Source: Burkholderia seminalis DSM 23518
GTDB taxonomy: Bacteria > Pseudomonadota > Gammaproteobacteria > Burkholderiales > Burkholderiaceae
Assembly (NCBI RefSeq): GCF_902832885.1
Contig: NZ_CADFDK010000021.1
Span: 22,363-86,362, forward strand
DNA length: 64,000 nt
Direction of reading: 5' to 3'
Every line of letters starts with the position of its first letter. The stretch's first letter is position 1. Position numbers and translations under genes: made by a program. Shown one piece after another: positions 1 to 8,800 of this stretch. The notes beneath the pieces are model-generated. The model was not told where the DNA came from, ran no database searches, and was given only the letters and a program-made list of their open reading frames with translations.

Positions 1-170
1 ACAACCGCGCCAGGTTCTTCGGTCATGCGAACGCGGAAAGCTTGCTCCGGCGAGAGAAACTGCTCGGCGTATGCGGGGCAAGCGAGGACACCGTTCAGGA
101 TCCATGCAAGCAATGCCAACGACATGGCCACGACGAAACGGCGTATAACTCGGGTTCGAGCAGTCATCAT
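1..170 (-). CDS. dsbD: Thiol:disulfide interchange protein DsbD, N-terminal part (cut by window edge)
   Basis: Reading from ATG at 170 gives a signal peptide (MMTARTRVIRRF, then a hydrophobic stretch ending PAYA) followed by EQFLSPEQAFRVR, which matches the start of the periplasmic alpha domain of DsbD. DsbD passes electrons across the inner membrane to keep DsbC-type isomerases reduced, which fits the dsbC and thioredoxin-like traF genes further on. The ATG overlaps the stop of the preceding gene, so the two are translationally coupled. Only 56 codons are visible. A different secreted protein with this short motif is possible. Confidence 0.7.
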   Translation of the reverse strand, partial: MMTARTRVIRRFVVAMSLALLAWILNGVLACPAYAEQFLSPEQAFRVRMTEEPGAV

Positions 171-640
171 GCGACTCGCTGCTTCCACGCCAATTCAGCG
201 CGAGCGAGCCCATGCAAGACGGGCAGCGCCAGTAAGCTCCAGAAGTACAGCGTCGCGCCCGCGACCATCCCGTCGAAACACAAGTCGAAAGCCGATTCGA
301 CCAATCCGGCCGCCGGCGAGTCGAAGTTCCAGACGATCATGATCATCAACAGCATGCAAATCAGATAGACAAACATGCCGAAACTGCGCAAACCGCGTTG
401 CGCACGACGGAGTGCGCTCCATGTGCCCGGTCGCGTGCACGTCGAGCGTAAAGCCGGCAAGAACATTAACGTCGTAACAAACGCCGCGATGAACAAGGGT
501 TCCGTGCTATTCCAGAATCCGAGCGCATCAACGTAAGCAATGGGCGCAATCAACAGCCAGGTAACGAGCGCCAACACCGCGAGCATGATTCCCACATGTC
601 GACGATGAACGGGAGGGTGAGGGAGGGGACGCAAATGCAT
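167..640 (-). CDS. Hypothetical four-helix membrane protein
   Basis: 157 residues from ATG at 640, chosen because GGAG sits eight bases upstream; an ATG at 682 in the same frame lacks this. Four hydrophobic segments are visible (near GIMLAVLALVTWLL, LFIAAFVTTLMFL, FGMFVYLICMLLMI and the C-terminal LYFWSLLALPVL). It lies between the 169-residue gene and the DsbD start, overlapping the latter. I do not recognise the family. Confidence 0.6.
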   Translation of the reverse strand: MHLRPLPHPPVHRRHVGIMLAVLALVTWLLIAPIAYVDALGFWNSTEPLFIAAFVTTLMFLPALRSTCTRPGTWSALRRAQRGLRSFGMFVYLICMLLMIMIVWNFDSPAAGLVESAFDLCFDGMVAGATLYFWSLLALPVLHGLARAELAWKQRVA

Positions 641-690
641 ACAGCTTTCTCCATTACATGCTGCGTATTTGTCGGATTCCATCGTGGCGT

Positions 691-1200
691 TCAGTTCGTC
701 GACACGCTGATCAAATAACGCAGGGCGTCCTGACTGCCGGCCGCTGCGGCTTGACGCATGAGTCGCATACCGATCTCCCGATCCGCATCGGCCACTGCCA
801 TCGGACCGCCTAAATCCGCGTGCTTTTGCAGGCGCGTACGAGCAACCAGGTACATCGCGGTCGGCTCGCCGGCGTCCGACTCCGCCTGAAGCAAACCCGG
901 ATAGTCCCGATTGAAATGAACGGCAAGCCACGTACCGGCAGAACGATTCCCGCCTTTAAACGCGGACTCCATCGCAGGTCGCATGTCGAGGTAGTCGCGC
1001 GAGCGAGCCCAAGACTGCAAGGGCCCGTTCGTGCCGGTGATGGAGAACAGGCAAGCCGCCGTCACCATCGCGACCGCCACGCCTTTCAGCTTGCGTTGAG
1101 CAGCGGGATCAGGATTGGTCAGGATCAGCGTGCCGTCAGGCCATGTGATCGAGGCGGCGGCTCGCCGGCGCTCGGCGAAAGATGCGCGATATCGATTCAT
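691..1200 (-). CDS. Hypothetical membrane-anchored protein with Sel1-like tail
   Basis: 169 residues starting MNRYRASFAERR. One membrane segment (about residues 36-55) is followed by a periplasmic part. The region GEPTAMYLVARTRL and GMRLMRQAAAAGSQDALRYL has the small-residue spacing of Sel1-like repeats, but the match is weak. The gene ends 50 bases before the four-helix protein and is probably in the same operon. Function unknown. Confidence 0.6.
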   Translation of the reverse strand: MNRYRASFAERRRAAASITWPDGTLILTNPDPAAQRKLKGVAVAMVTAACLFSITGTNGPLQSWARSRDYLDMRPAMESAFKGGNRSAGTWLAVHFNRDYPGLLQAESDAGEPTAMYLVARTRLQKHADLGGPMAVADADREIGMRLMRQAAAAGSQDALRYLISVSTN

Positions 1201-1320
1201 TGGGGGTGCCTTAACAGAAACACGATTTAGGGAAAAAAGGCCAGCCGGGCTCACCGGCTGGTGCCAAAGGAAGTGCGAAATGGGTATACACACTTCCGGG
1301 GATCAATTCAGTGGTGGCAC

Positions 1321-1719
1321 TTACTGGCCGATGCCTCCCTTGGCCACGTCGGTGGTCTCGGCAAACGTGTATTTCTTGACGACGCCGCTGTCGTCGAACA
1401 GCACGGTCAACGTCTTCTTCCGCACGTCAGCGCCATGTGCAAACGCACCGACGATCGGCACGAAGTTGATAGCGTGCGGCGTGGCGTGAGCCAGCTCGTA
1501 TGTCCAGATCTCGAGACCCGAATCGGTGAACGTGGTCTTGTTCGGTGAACCGAAAGCATCCTGAACGTCCTGCTTTGTGCTCTTGCCCTGCTGGATTTGG
1601 GCCTGAACGCTTGATTGCGTCGCGGATTCGAGGTGCTCGTTGCCGGTGGTCGCGCAACCGACAAGTAACGCAGTGCCCGACAAGGCGACGATCAGGAGCG
1701 TGTTCTTCGTGAATTTCAT
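1321..1719 (-). CDS. SmpA/OmlA-type lipoprotein
   Basis: 132 residues from MKFTKNT, with AGAGGAAG just upstream. The signal peptide ends in LLVGC, a lipobox, so the mature protein should be lipid-anchored. The stretch QIQQGKSTKQDVQDAFGSP matches the helix and turn that open BamE/SmpA-like folds (G-x-T-x-x-D-V-x-x-x-F-G-x-P). Two hydrophobic, glycine-rich turns (NFVPIVGAFAHGAD) follow. It may be an entry or envelope lipoprotein of the plasmid; the exact role is unknown. Confidence 0.75.
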   Translation of the reverse strand: MKFTKNTLLIVALSGTALLVGCATTGNEHLESATQSSVQAQIQQGKSTKQDVQDAFGSPNKTTFTDSGLEIWTYELAHATPHAINFVPIVGAFAHGADVRKKTLTVLFDDSGVVKKYTFAETTDVAKGGIGQ

Positions 1720-1774
1720 GGTCTTCCTCTTGGTGTGGTCAACAGTCAAAAAATGGCGGTGATTCGTTGCTGGC

Positions 1775-2191
1775 CTAGTACAGGCGGCCGGATCGCTCTG
1801 CTTCACATACAGCGCGGTACCAGTCGTCCATGTGGCGCCTGACCTGCAGCTCGACGTAGCTGATGTACGGTCGCCACCACGCGTAGAACAGCGAAGCGAC
1901 GAGGCCAGCGAACGCGTACATCGGCAGCGCCGTGCGCGGCTCGACGACGATCGGGTAGTCCAGGTGGAATCCGTTGGAGATCAGTCGCCCCCAGAGCAAC
2001 AACGCCGGTGCCCATGCCAACCAGCACAGCGCGAGCCACTGCACGACGTAACGTGTCGCCCAATCGGCTTCGGTACGCAGCAGTCTCGGACTGGTCCACA
2101 GCCGACGGCGAATGTGTCGACGTTCGGCCAGATAGAACCGCGTAAAATGTGGAACCGGACGCGCACGGCGGGGGCGATTGAAAATAGACAT
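1775..2191 (-). CDS. Hypothetical two-helix membrane protein
   Basis: 138 residues. An arginine-rich N-terminus (MSIFNRPRRARPVPH) is followed by two hydrophobic segments (WLALCWLAWAPALLLW and ALPMYAFAGLVASLFY) and a charged cytoplasmic tail. It starts 8 bases after the stop of the zeta-type gene, so it is probably read with it. Family not recognised. Confidence 0.6.
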   Translation of the reverse strand: MSIFNRPRRARPVPHFTRFYLAERRHIRRRLWTSPRLLRTEADWATRYVVQWLALCWLAWAPALLLWGRLISNGFHLDYPIVVEPRTALPMYAFAGLVASLFYAWWRPYISYVELQVRRHMDDWYRAVCEAERSGRLY

Positions 2192-2199
2192 GGCGGCCC

Positions 2200-4179
2200 C
2201 TATCGCTCGATAGAAAGCTGGTGGTCGTGTGATCGGTCTGCGCGTTCTGCTTCGTGATCGCGCTCCTTGACCTGGTGCAGCGCGCTATCTGGCGAATACT
2301 GAATCGCGACCTGCTCGCCGACCTCCACGTCGCGGGACAATCGATCGCGCGGATAGACGATGCCGACGGTCTGACCGATCTTGACCAGCGAGTGGTGCGT
2401 CGAGTTGGCGAGCACCTCGCCGCGGTAGTGGCGCTCCAGCTGCTGCGCATTGCGCAAAATCAGGTTGTGGTGATCGCCGGCCAGGCCGATCGCCCGGCGC
2501 GAAACGTCGTCCGGCACGTCACCCTCGGGTAGCTGGCCGCGATGGATCTGCTCGGACAGGTTGGCGCGTTCGAGTTCGCTGTGGGGAACCGTGCTGATCG
2601 AGGTCCGCGTTTCGAGGTGGTGGTAGGCCGCGTCGAGCTCGGGGAAGAGGGCGAGCGCCTGGTCACGACCCAGCGTGTCGAACGCTCGGCCGCGCTCCGC
2701 GTCGCGTGCGTGGTCAACGGTACGCCGGCGCGGCGCGCGCGCCGTATCGACTTCGACCTCCGTCTTTGCCTGATCCGGTTGGTGTGCAGACGGCAGAATG
2801 GCCCGTTCGCGTACCGGCTCTATGCCACCCGGATCGACGACTACCACACGACCGTCCACGATGCCCAGATTGTCGACGCCCTGATCGCCCCAGTGGTAAC
2901 CGCGCTGACGAAGCGCATCGGCGGTGCGCGCGACGTCGGCCGATGTCACGCCTCGCATTTCGGCGCGGGGCATGATTTCGTATCGCAGATTGCCTTCGGT
3001 GCCGCTCGCCACCGGCTGCAAGACCTCGGGAATTTTTGGCCGAACGGCAAGATCGCCGGTACCGAGCCGCACCACATGCTTGTCGTCGGCCGCCAGCACG
3101 ACCGACGACGCGCCGGCGTCCAGCGGTGTCAGGTGAGTCATCCCGTGCGAGCGAAGCCTGGCTTCGAGCGCGGGCAGATGACGCGACGCGGCGATTTCCT
3201 CGGCGACCGGATCGGGGAAGCGGCCACCGAGGTTCGGCACGTCACGGGTCATTGACCGGAGGACGTCGCGCAAGCCACGCTCCGGCGCCGGCCGCGCATC
3301 CGCAGACGCCCCGTTGGCCAGTGCTTGCGCATCCCTCTCCCGGACGCGTAGCGCCTGTTCACGACGCAGCGAGATGTCGGCAATCTCCGGTGCCGGCGCA
3401 CCTCGCCCTGTACGAGCGTCACGAATGTCATCGAGCATTTGAACGTGATGGGCTATCTCGTCGCGGGTCATCGGACGCTCGCGCTCATGCACGATCGACG
3501 CGGCGGCCGCTTGCGGCTCGCGCCATTCACCCTGATGCAGTTCGTTGCGGTAGACCTCGCGGTGATGCCGATCGAGGATCAAGATTCGATCCACTGCCTT
3601 CTCTCGCTCGAGCAACGCGACCGTCTCGACCATGCCGGCATACGCCTGGTCGTGCTGCTCGGGATTGACAACCCGCCCCACGCCCGTCGTCGCGATTTCT
3701 CGCTCGGTACGCATCTGCGCACGTGTGAGCGACACCTCGGCGGGCATAGCGACGCCCCGAACCTCCAGCGTGTAGCCGCGCTCCTTGAGCCGCCGTGCCA
3801 GATTGCGCAGGCTATCGGGGTTGCGCATCGTCCCGTCGACCACAAGATCACGCCGCGCGTCGGATGCGGCCGTGGTTAGCCGGCCGGCCCATCGACCGGC
3901 GTCGGCATGCGTCAAGTCAGCCGCGTGTCGCGGATCTTCGCGAAGAAGCCGGCTGTACTGCGGCAAGTTCTCCCTCATGCGATCCGCGTCGATCAAAACG
4001 GCACCACCGCGTTCGTTGAGTTCCCCCATCGCCTGACGCGCGAGGGCCGTCTTGCCGGCACCGGGCTGGCCGCCGATGAGGATCGCCTTCGGTTCAGCCT
4101 GCTCGCGACTGCCGTCAATCGCCTCGCGCTCCACGCGCGCATACGCGCGCTGCATCACGACATCCGGAAAATTGTCCAT
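2200..4179 (-). CDS. Zeta-toxin-family kinase with a kinase-like middle part and KfrB-like C-terminus
   Basis: 659 residues in three parts. Residues about 25-220 are a zeta-toxin/P-loop kinase: Walker A GGQPGAGKT at 36-44, IDADRMR at 64-70, and the DGTMRN and R-E-rich segments expected of the family. Zeta toxins phosphorylate UDP-N-acetylglucosamine and block wall synthesis. Residues about 330-460 contain GASSVVLA, HVVRLG, GDQGVDNLGIVDG and VVVDPGG, resembling the phosphate-anchoring and catalytic segments of protein-kinase-like folds. The C-terminus (about 510-620) resembles KfrB domains of plasmids. It is far longer than a free zeta toxin (about 280). The 82-residue gene 14 bases upstream is a candidate antitoxin. 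Confidence 0.85.
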   Translation of the reverse strand: MDNFPDVVMQRAYARVEREAIDGSREQAEPKAILIGGQPGAGKTALARQAMGELNERGGAVLIDADRMRENLPQYSRLLREDPRHAADLTHADAGRWAGRLTTAASDARRDLVVDGTMRNPDSLRNLARRLKERGYTLEVRGVAMPAEVSLTRAQMRTEREIATTGVGRVVNPEQHDQAYAGMVETVALLEREKAVDRILILDRHHREVYRNELHQGEWREPQAAAASIVHERERPMTRDEIAHHVQMLDDIRDARTGRGAPAPEIADISLRREQALRVRERDAQALANGASADARPAPERGLRDVLRSMTRDVPNLGGRFPDPVAEEIAASRHLPALEARLRSHGMTHLTPLDAGASSVVLAADDKHVVRLGTGDLAVRPKIPEVLQPVASGTEGNLRYEIMPRAEMRGVTSADVARTADALRQRGYHWGDQGVDNLGIVDGRVVVVDPGGIEPVRERAILPSAHQPDQAKTEVEVDTARAPRRRTVDHARDAERGRAFDTLGRDQALALFPELDAAYHHLETRTSISTVPHSELERANLSEQIHRGQLPEGDVPDDVSRRAIGLAGDHHNLILRNAQQLERHYRGEVLANSTHHSLVKIGQTVGIVYPRDRLSRDVEVGEQVAIQYSPDSALHQVKERDHEAERADRSHDHQLSIER

Positions 4180-4193
4180 GATGGGCTCCGGAG

Positions 4194-4442
4194 TCAGGCG
4201 CGACCGAGGTTCAATCGACGAACACGCGGGCCGTAGACGTCCAGCGCACGAGCGATCGCGACCGCATCATCCGGATGCAGCGCATCGCGAGCGGCAACCA
4301 GAGTCTTGCGTTCTGCGTCCGCTATCGCGACGCACTCCGCATCCGGCTCCGACCGCGACTCCTCTTCAGCGATGACGGCGACACAGTGGGCGATCAGCTG
4401 CCCGATCGTTTGGCAGGCGACTTCGTAATCGACATGAGGCAT
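4194..4442 (-). CDS. Small acidic protein, possible partner or antitoxin of the zeta-type kinase
   Basis: 82 residues starting MPHVDYEVACQTIGQLIAHC. Predicted to be nearly all helical with an acidic centre (AEEESRSEPDAE). It is read immediately before the zeta-type gene with a 14-base gap, the usual order for an antitoxin, but I see no clear epsilon-antitoxin signature, so the role rests on position alone. TTAATTTTTTCAGGAG lies upstream, giving a good ribosome site. Confidence 0.65.
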   Translation of the reverse strand: MPHVDYEVACQTIGQLIAHCVAVIAEEESRSEPDAECVAIADAERKTLVAARDALHPDDAVAIARALDVYGPRVRRLNLGRA

Positions 4443-4486
4443 CGTGTTCTCCTGAAAAAATTAAGCTTGCGCGCGTGCTTCCTGGG

Positions 4487-5113
4487 TCAAACCCCTGGGT
4501 AAGGCTTCGATTCATTCCATAGCCGCGTCCACGCGCTCCGCACGGCTGCGGCGACCGTGGCGTGATGCCAGATGACGAGGACGTTTTCTGCGTTGTGGTT
4601 GGCGCCGGCCTGCGTGTAGTTCATCGAGCCTGTCTGGGTCGTATCGCTATCAGCGACGATGAACTTGTCGTGCATGAGCGGTACGGCCATGTCGATGCGA
4701 ACCGGTATTCCGGCCGCGACGAGATCCGCGAGCTTCGAGCCGCGGCCGTCAAGCTGCGAGCGGTCGAGGACAACACGAACCTGCACACCAGCGTGGGCGC
4801 GCTCGATCAGGTGGGTAACGATCCGACGATTGGTGAGCTCGTAAGCGGCGACGTCGAGCTCCGACTGCGCGCTATCGATCACGCTCAGCACGAGGGCCTC
4901 GGCCTGGCCGTCTGGCGAAGTGGCGAATTGCACGGAGGCGCGATCGCCAGAGCCGGTGCTTTCCGAATGTGAGGCGTTTTCGGCCGGGTGTTTCAGAGCG
5001 CTCGCATAATGCCCAACGGACGACGACAAATTGCCGAAATCCGGCGTTGGGCCGTCATGCAGCACGTAGTAGCCGACACCGGCCGCGAGCGCGAGGAAGA
5101 GGAGAAACTTCAT
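4487..5113 (-). CDS. Secreted phospholipase D-family nuclease (Nuc-type)
   Basis: 208 residues. An N-terminal hydrophobic anchor or signal (FLLFLALAAGVGYYVL) is followed by a single PLD domain: LDVAAYELTNRRI, then the HKD motif H148-x-K150 with D155 and GSMN at 162-165. The single HKD motif and length fit the dimeric Nuc endonucleases of conjugative plasmids such as pKM101. It would cut DNA or phosphodiesters in the periplasm. Its ATG overlaps the stop of a tiny lipoprotein gene. Confidence 0.9.
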   Translation of the reverse strand: MKFLLFLALAAGVGYYVLHDGPTPDFGNLSSSVGHYASALKHPAENASHSESTGSGDRASVQFATSPDGQAEALVLSVIDSAQSELDVAAYELTNRRIVTHLIERAHAGVQVRVVLDRSQLDGRGSKLADLVAAGIPVRIDMAVPLMHDKFIVADSDTTQTGSMNYTQAGANHNAENVLVIWHHATVAAAVRSAWTRLWNESKPYPGV

Positions 5114-5247
5114 GCCGACCTCCCGACGTGGGAGGTGTGTCCGCTCGCGGAATAGGAGCGGGCGCAGGCATCGTCACCGTGCGGCGAGGCACAAGCGGCA
5201 AGAAACAGGGCAGGAAACGTGAGCGCGGTCAGACGCACTCGACTCAC
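5110..5247 (-). CDS. Possible small lipoprotein (entry-exclusion type)
   Basis: A 45-residue frame from GTG at 5247 (or 42 from GTG at 5238) encodes a short basic start, LTALTFPALFLAAC (a lipobox) and a polar tail. Its TGA overlaps the ATG of the PLD nuclease. Tiny lipoproteins next to secreted nucleases and transfer genes are often entry-exclusion proteins, but there is no clear ribosome site and no family match, so this is tentative. Confidence 0.4.
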   Translation of the reverse strand: MSRVRLTALTFPALFLAACASPHGDDACARSYSASGHTSHVGRSA

Positions 5248-5376
5248 CGTCGAGATCGGGCTAATTAAAGACGTAAATGAATTGACACCACGACGAATTA
5301 CGTCATCAAGGATTAACTTGCCAGTACGCCAAATCAGGCGTAACGTCAATACTAATTGCGTACGGGGGCGCTTATC

Positions 5377-5766
5377 ATGGATTACGTACTTGCGAATTTC
5401 ATGGCGGTAATGGCGGCAGCGATTTTCTCGGTTTTCACGTCGTTTATCGCTTCGCGAAGCGGCCGAATCATTTACAGGAAGATCATGTGGGGCTATTTGG
5501 CCACGCTGCTGATTTCGGCCGTCGTGGTTACAGTCATGCAGCTGCCCTTCGCCATTTTGGCTTTTGGCGCGCTCTTTTCCTGCATCTTCGGCGTGTTCGC
5601 TCAATTGGGCGTTGCAGTCAAGTTTGGCCATCTCATCATGACCGGTGCGCACTTTGATGACGGCTGGAACACGGCTCGCTCGAGCAACAATGCAAACAGC
5701 GACCTCTCGAACAATTGGTTCTGGAGAGACAACCAAAATCGAATTAATCATCGCGACTGGTATTAA
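5377..5766 (+). CDS. Hypothetical membrane protein, opposite to the transfer operon
   Basis: 129 residues from the ATG at 5377, preceded by GGGGGCG. Three hydrophobic segments are visible (FMAVMAAAIFSVFTSFI, LATLLISAVVVTVM, ILAFGALFSCIFGVFA), followed by a polar tail rich in Asn, Trp and Arg. The upstream stretch 5260-5350 is A/T-rich with plausible promoter sequence. It is the only plus-strand gene in the first 32 kb. Function unknown. Confidence 0.55.
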   Translation: MDYVLANFMAVMAAAIFSVFTSFIASRSGRIIYRKIMWGYLATLLISAVVVTVMQLPFAILAFGALFSCIFGVFAQLGVAVKFGHLIMTGAHFDDGWNTARSSNNANSDLSNNWFWRDNQNRINHRDWY

Positions 5767-5807
5767 TTGCGTCATGATTTATCGTCCGGGAGCCGCAAGG
5801 CCCCTTG

Positions 5808-8800
5808 TCATTGATCCGTGGGGTTACTGGTTACCGCGTCTGGACTGAGCGTCGCCTTGGCCCCATGTCCGTCCTCGCCGAATCCAAGCTCGCGCCGATG
5901 CAACGACGTCGGTGCACTTGGCGAAGTTGCCGGCCCGCTTACCGCAGACTCGTCCCGCGTAGAATTTGCCGCTGCCGCCTCTGCGTTCGGCGGGGCAACA
6001 TCCTGCGAAGGAACTGAGGAAATCGCCCCCCCAGCTGCTGGCAACTCGGCACTCGCCCTGTGGTCGAGCTTCGCGTTGCTATGAGCGCCCGCACCTCCCG
6101 GCGGGACGCTCGGGGTGCTTTCAACATTTGCCTTCGAATCTGTCGCGCCAACAGTTGCAGACGCGGCCGACCGTACAGATGTGGACGCGCCCGGGCCGGC
6201 AAACGTGGGCTTGCTGTTGTCGATCTGGGCACCACTACGGCCGGGTACAGTTGTCGGCCCCAACGCAGAGACGCCACCGCTGCGCTTCATGGAGGCGGTC
6301 GAGAATGGAGTCGCTGACGTGGCAGACCCGACGGATGGCGGCACTCGACTCGCAACAGTGGGGCGAGTCGCTCCGTCTTGTGCAGGTATTGCACGGGTCG
6401 GCGAGAGAGCAGAGGCGGCAGTTGATTGCGCAGTTACGTTCGGAACGGCGGCGGCCGGTTGCGCTGAATACGAGCCCGTTGCTGCCCGGCCCGGACCATC
6501 GGCCACTTGACCGCCACCTTGACCACTTGGCTGCCCGCCATTGCCGACCGGCAGAGCCACGATCTTGAAATCAGACTCGGATAAGCGTGGTTCAGAGCTA
6601 GGGGGCAGGGTGCTCTGCCCGGCCGCTCGAGCGGTTTCAAGCGTTGGCCCGTTCCCCGTGGCTTTCGGATTCAGGAATTTTTCGACTGCCATTGGGGACG
6701 CGGTTGCTCCCGGGGGCGCAAACGGCTGGACCGAGTTTTTCCGCGCGGCGAGGGGTGTAGTGTCCTTGGAGGCCTGCGTAGGCGTCGATGCCGGTGTGGG
6801 CGAGAGCGGGCGACCTGGCGCCCGCCCAGGCGTCATGAGAGGCTTGCTGTCCGTAGACGGATCGACATTGTCATGTACCTGCTTGATCGGCGCGGCAGAC
6901 TCATTTGTGACTCGTTGCTGCATGGCGTCGATCCGCTGTTGCGCGTCGGTTACGACCGTCGGCATCGGCGTCGCGATATCGAGGGGCGTCGTGTCCACCG
7001 GACCAACTCCGCCCGCAAAACGTTGAAACGCGGCGGGGGCACTTGCACCAACTCCGGACTGGTTGCGTTGGTCCTGGCGAACGACGTCGCTCCCGCTCGC
7101 AGGGAGAGCAGACCCATCACGAGCCGTGGTCGGCAACGTCGAGTTGCGCGAAACGATGTCGCGCATCGCTGCATCTTGGGCGACCAGCTGAGCGATCTGT
7201 GGAGACGGCAGCGTCATCAGCTGGCTGTACCGCATACCGTTGCGCGCAGCGACTGCCTGCAGGTTCTCCGGCGTCATCAGATTAGTCGAGGTATCGACGC
7301 GTGAAACCACTTGCGTCGATCCTCGCTGGCGCACATCTGCGCTACGAGTCAGATCCGCCGAAACACGAGAGCCGGACGACACCTGGTCCGTCAGAGATGC
7401 GGAATGGTCACTGCGAACGTGCTGCCCGGACTCCAGCCCCGTCGAGTCCGAGTGGATCTGTGAGCCTTCGTGGGAAACCTGATCGCTTTCGGTATACCCA
7501 CCTTGCGTTAGATATTGATCGACGAACTTCTGTGCGTCAGAATTCCGCCAAGACTTCGTATATCCACCTTCACCCGAGACATCGAGACCGAACTTCAGAC
7601 TCGACTGCCCTTTCCCCGTGCCACCGCCAGTTGCATAATCCGCAGCTCGCACCTTCGATCGATACGCATCCCGAATCGCTTGGACTTCATTCGGCGATTT
7701 GCCAAGTGACTCGGCTTTGCGAGCGAGTTTGTCTTCTTCTGCTTGGTTGAAAAGAGGCGAGTTCGAGATTGGATTGCTACTTCCTTGCCGACCATTGCTG
7801 GAAGGTCCACGCCCGCTACCACCGGCTGAGCCGCCGCCTCCACTGCCAGCGTTGCCGGCCGGCGCACCATCATCGCCAAACGATTTGGCAAAGCCGCCAC
7901 CAAGCATGATCGAGCCTTTGGCTCCTGCAGAAGTTGTGCCGTCGACGGAGTGCGACTGATCTATCGCATATTGCTGATCATGTGCGGTTCGCCGCTCACC
8001 TGTTTGGCTAGACGAGGCCCGCGTACCTGAGCTGGAATCGTCGGACAGGCGCTGCGTGCTTCCACGCTCCTGGCTGCTCGAGACGCTATTCGTGCTGGAC
8101 GCAAGCTGCTCCCGCCCAGCGAACGTGGAATTTGTTCGGTTTGCCGCGACACCCGTGGAGGTGTCAGTGCCGAGCGACCGCTCGAATGCGTCCTGGGAAG
8201 TTGCTGAAACGCCGAGGCTGTTTTGAAACTCGGTGCGAGCGATTAGGCCATTGGCGAAATTCGTAAAGGCCGAGCCGGTCCCGGTATCGACGTTCATCGA
8301 CCCGGTGCGCGATTGCACGGTGTTGTCGTACTTGTTCGCTGAGGTCACGTTGCGCGACGCGTTATCGATCGACGACGAATCCATGTGCACGTTGCCGATG
8401 TTTTCGTCGCCCTGTGCCTGCTGGCCACCGATCTGCTGAGCAGACCCGGTCAACGCGCCACTCAGTTGAGAGAATGCACCTACAACGCCGGCCGACGCGA
8501 AGTTCAGCAACATCCAGGCAAGGGGCGGCGTAATAATCACCATGTATCCAAGCAGCGCCTGCTCGTCGAGCAACGTCTGGCCGAACTTCGCCGCCATCCC
8601 GAACGGGACGCCGGCCTGCAACGACATCGAGCGCATCTCATGGCTGAGGTGAATCAGGGACAGCCCGTTGATTACCGCGAAGAGCACCGGCCAGATAGAT
8701 ACCCACGCCACCGTCTTCGCGTACATCGCAAGGATTCGCTTGGCGCCGTCAGCGCCGCTGATCAGGCAGAGCACCAGAATGAGCGGGAAAACCGCATAGA

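Noticed and set aside
5253-5775. N-terminal part of the 221-residue minus-strand frame
   Set aside because: Antisense to the plus-strand membrane protein; only its last 45 codons look like a gene (lipoprotein).
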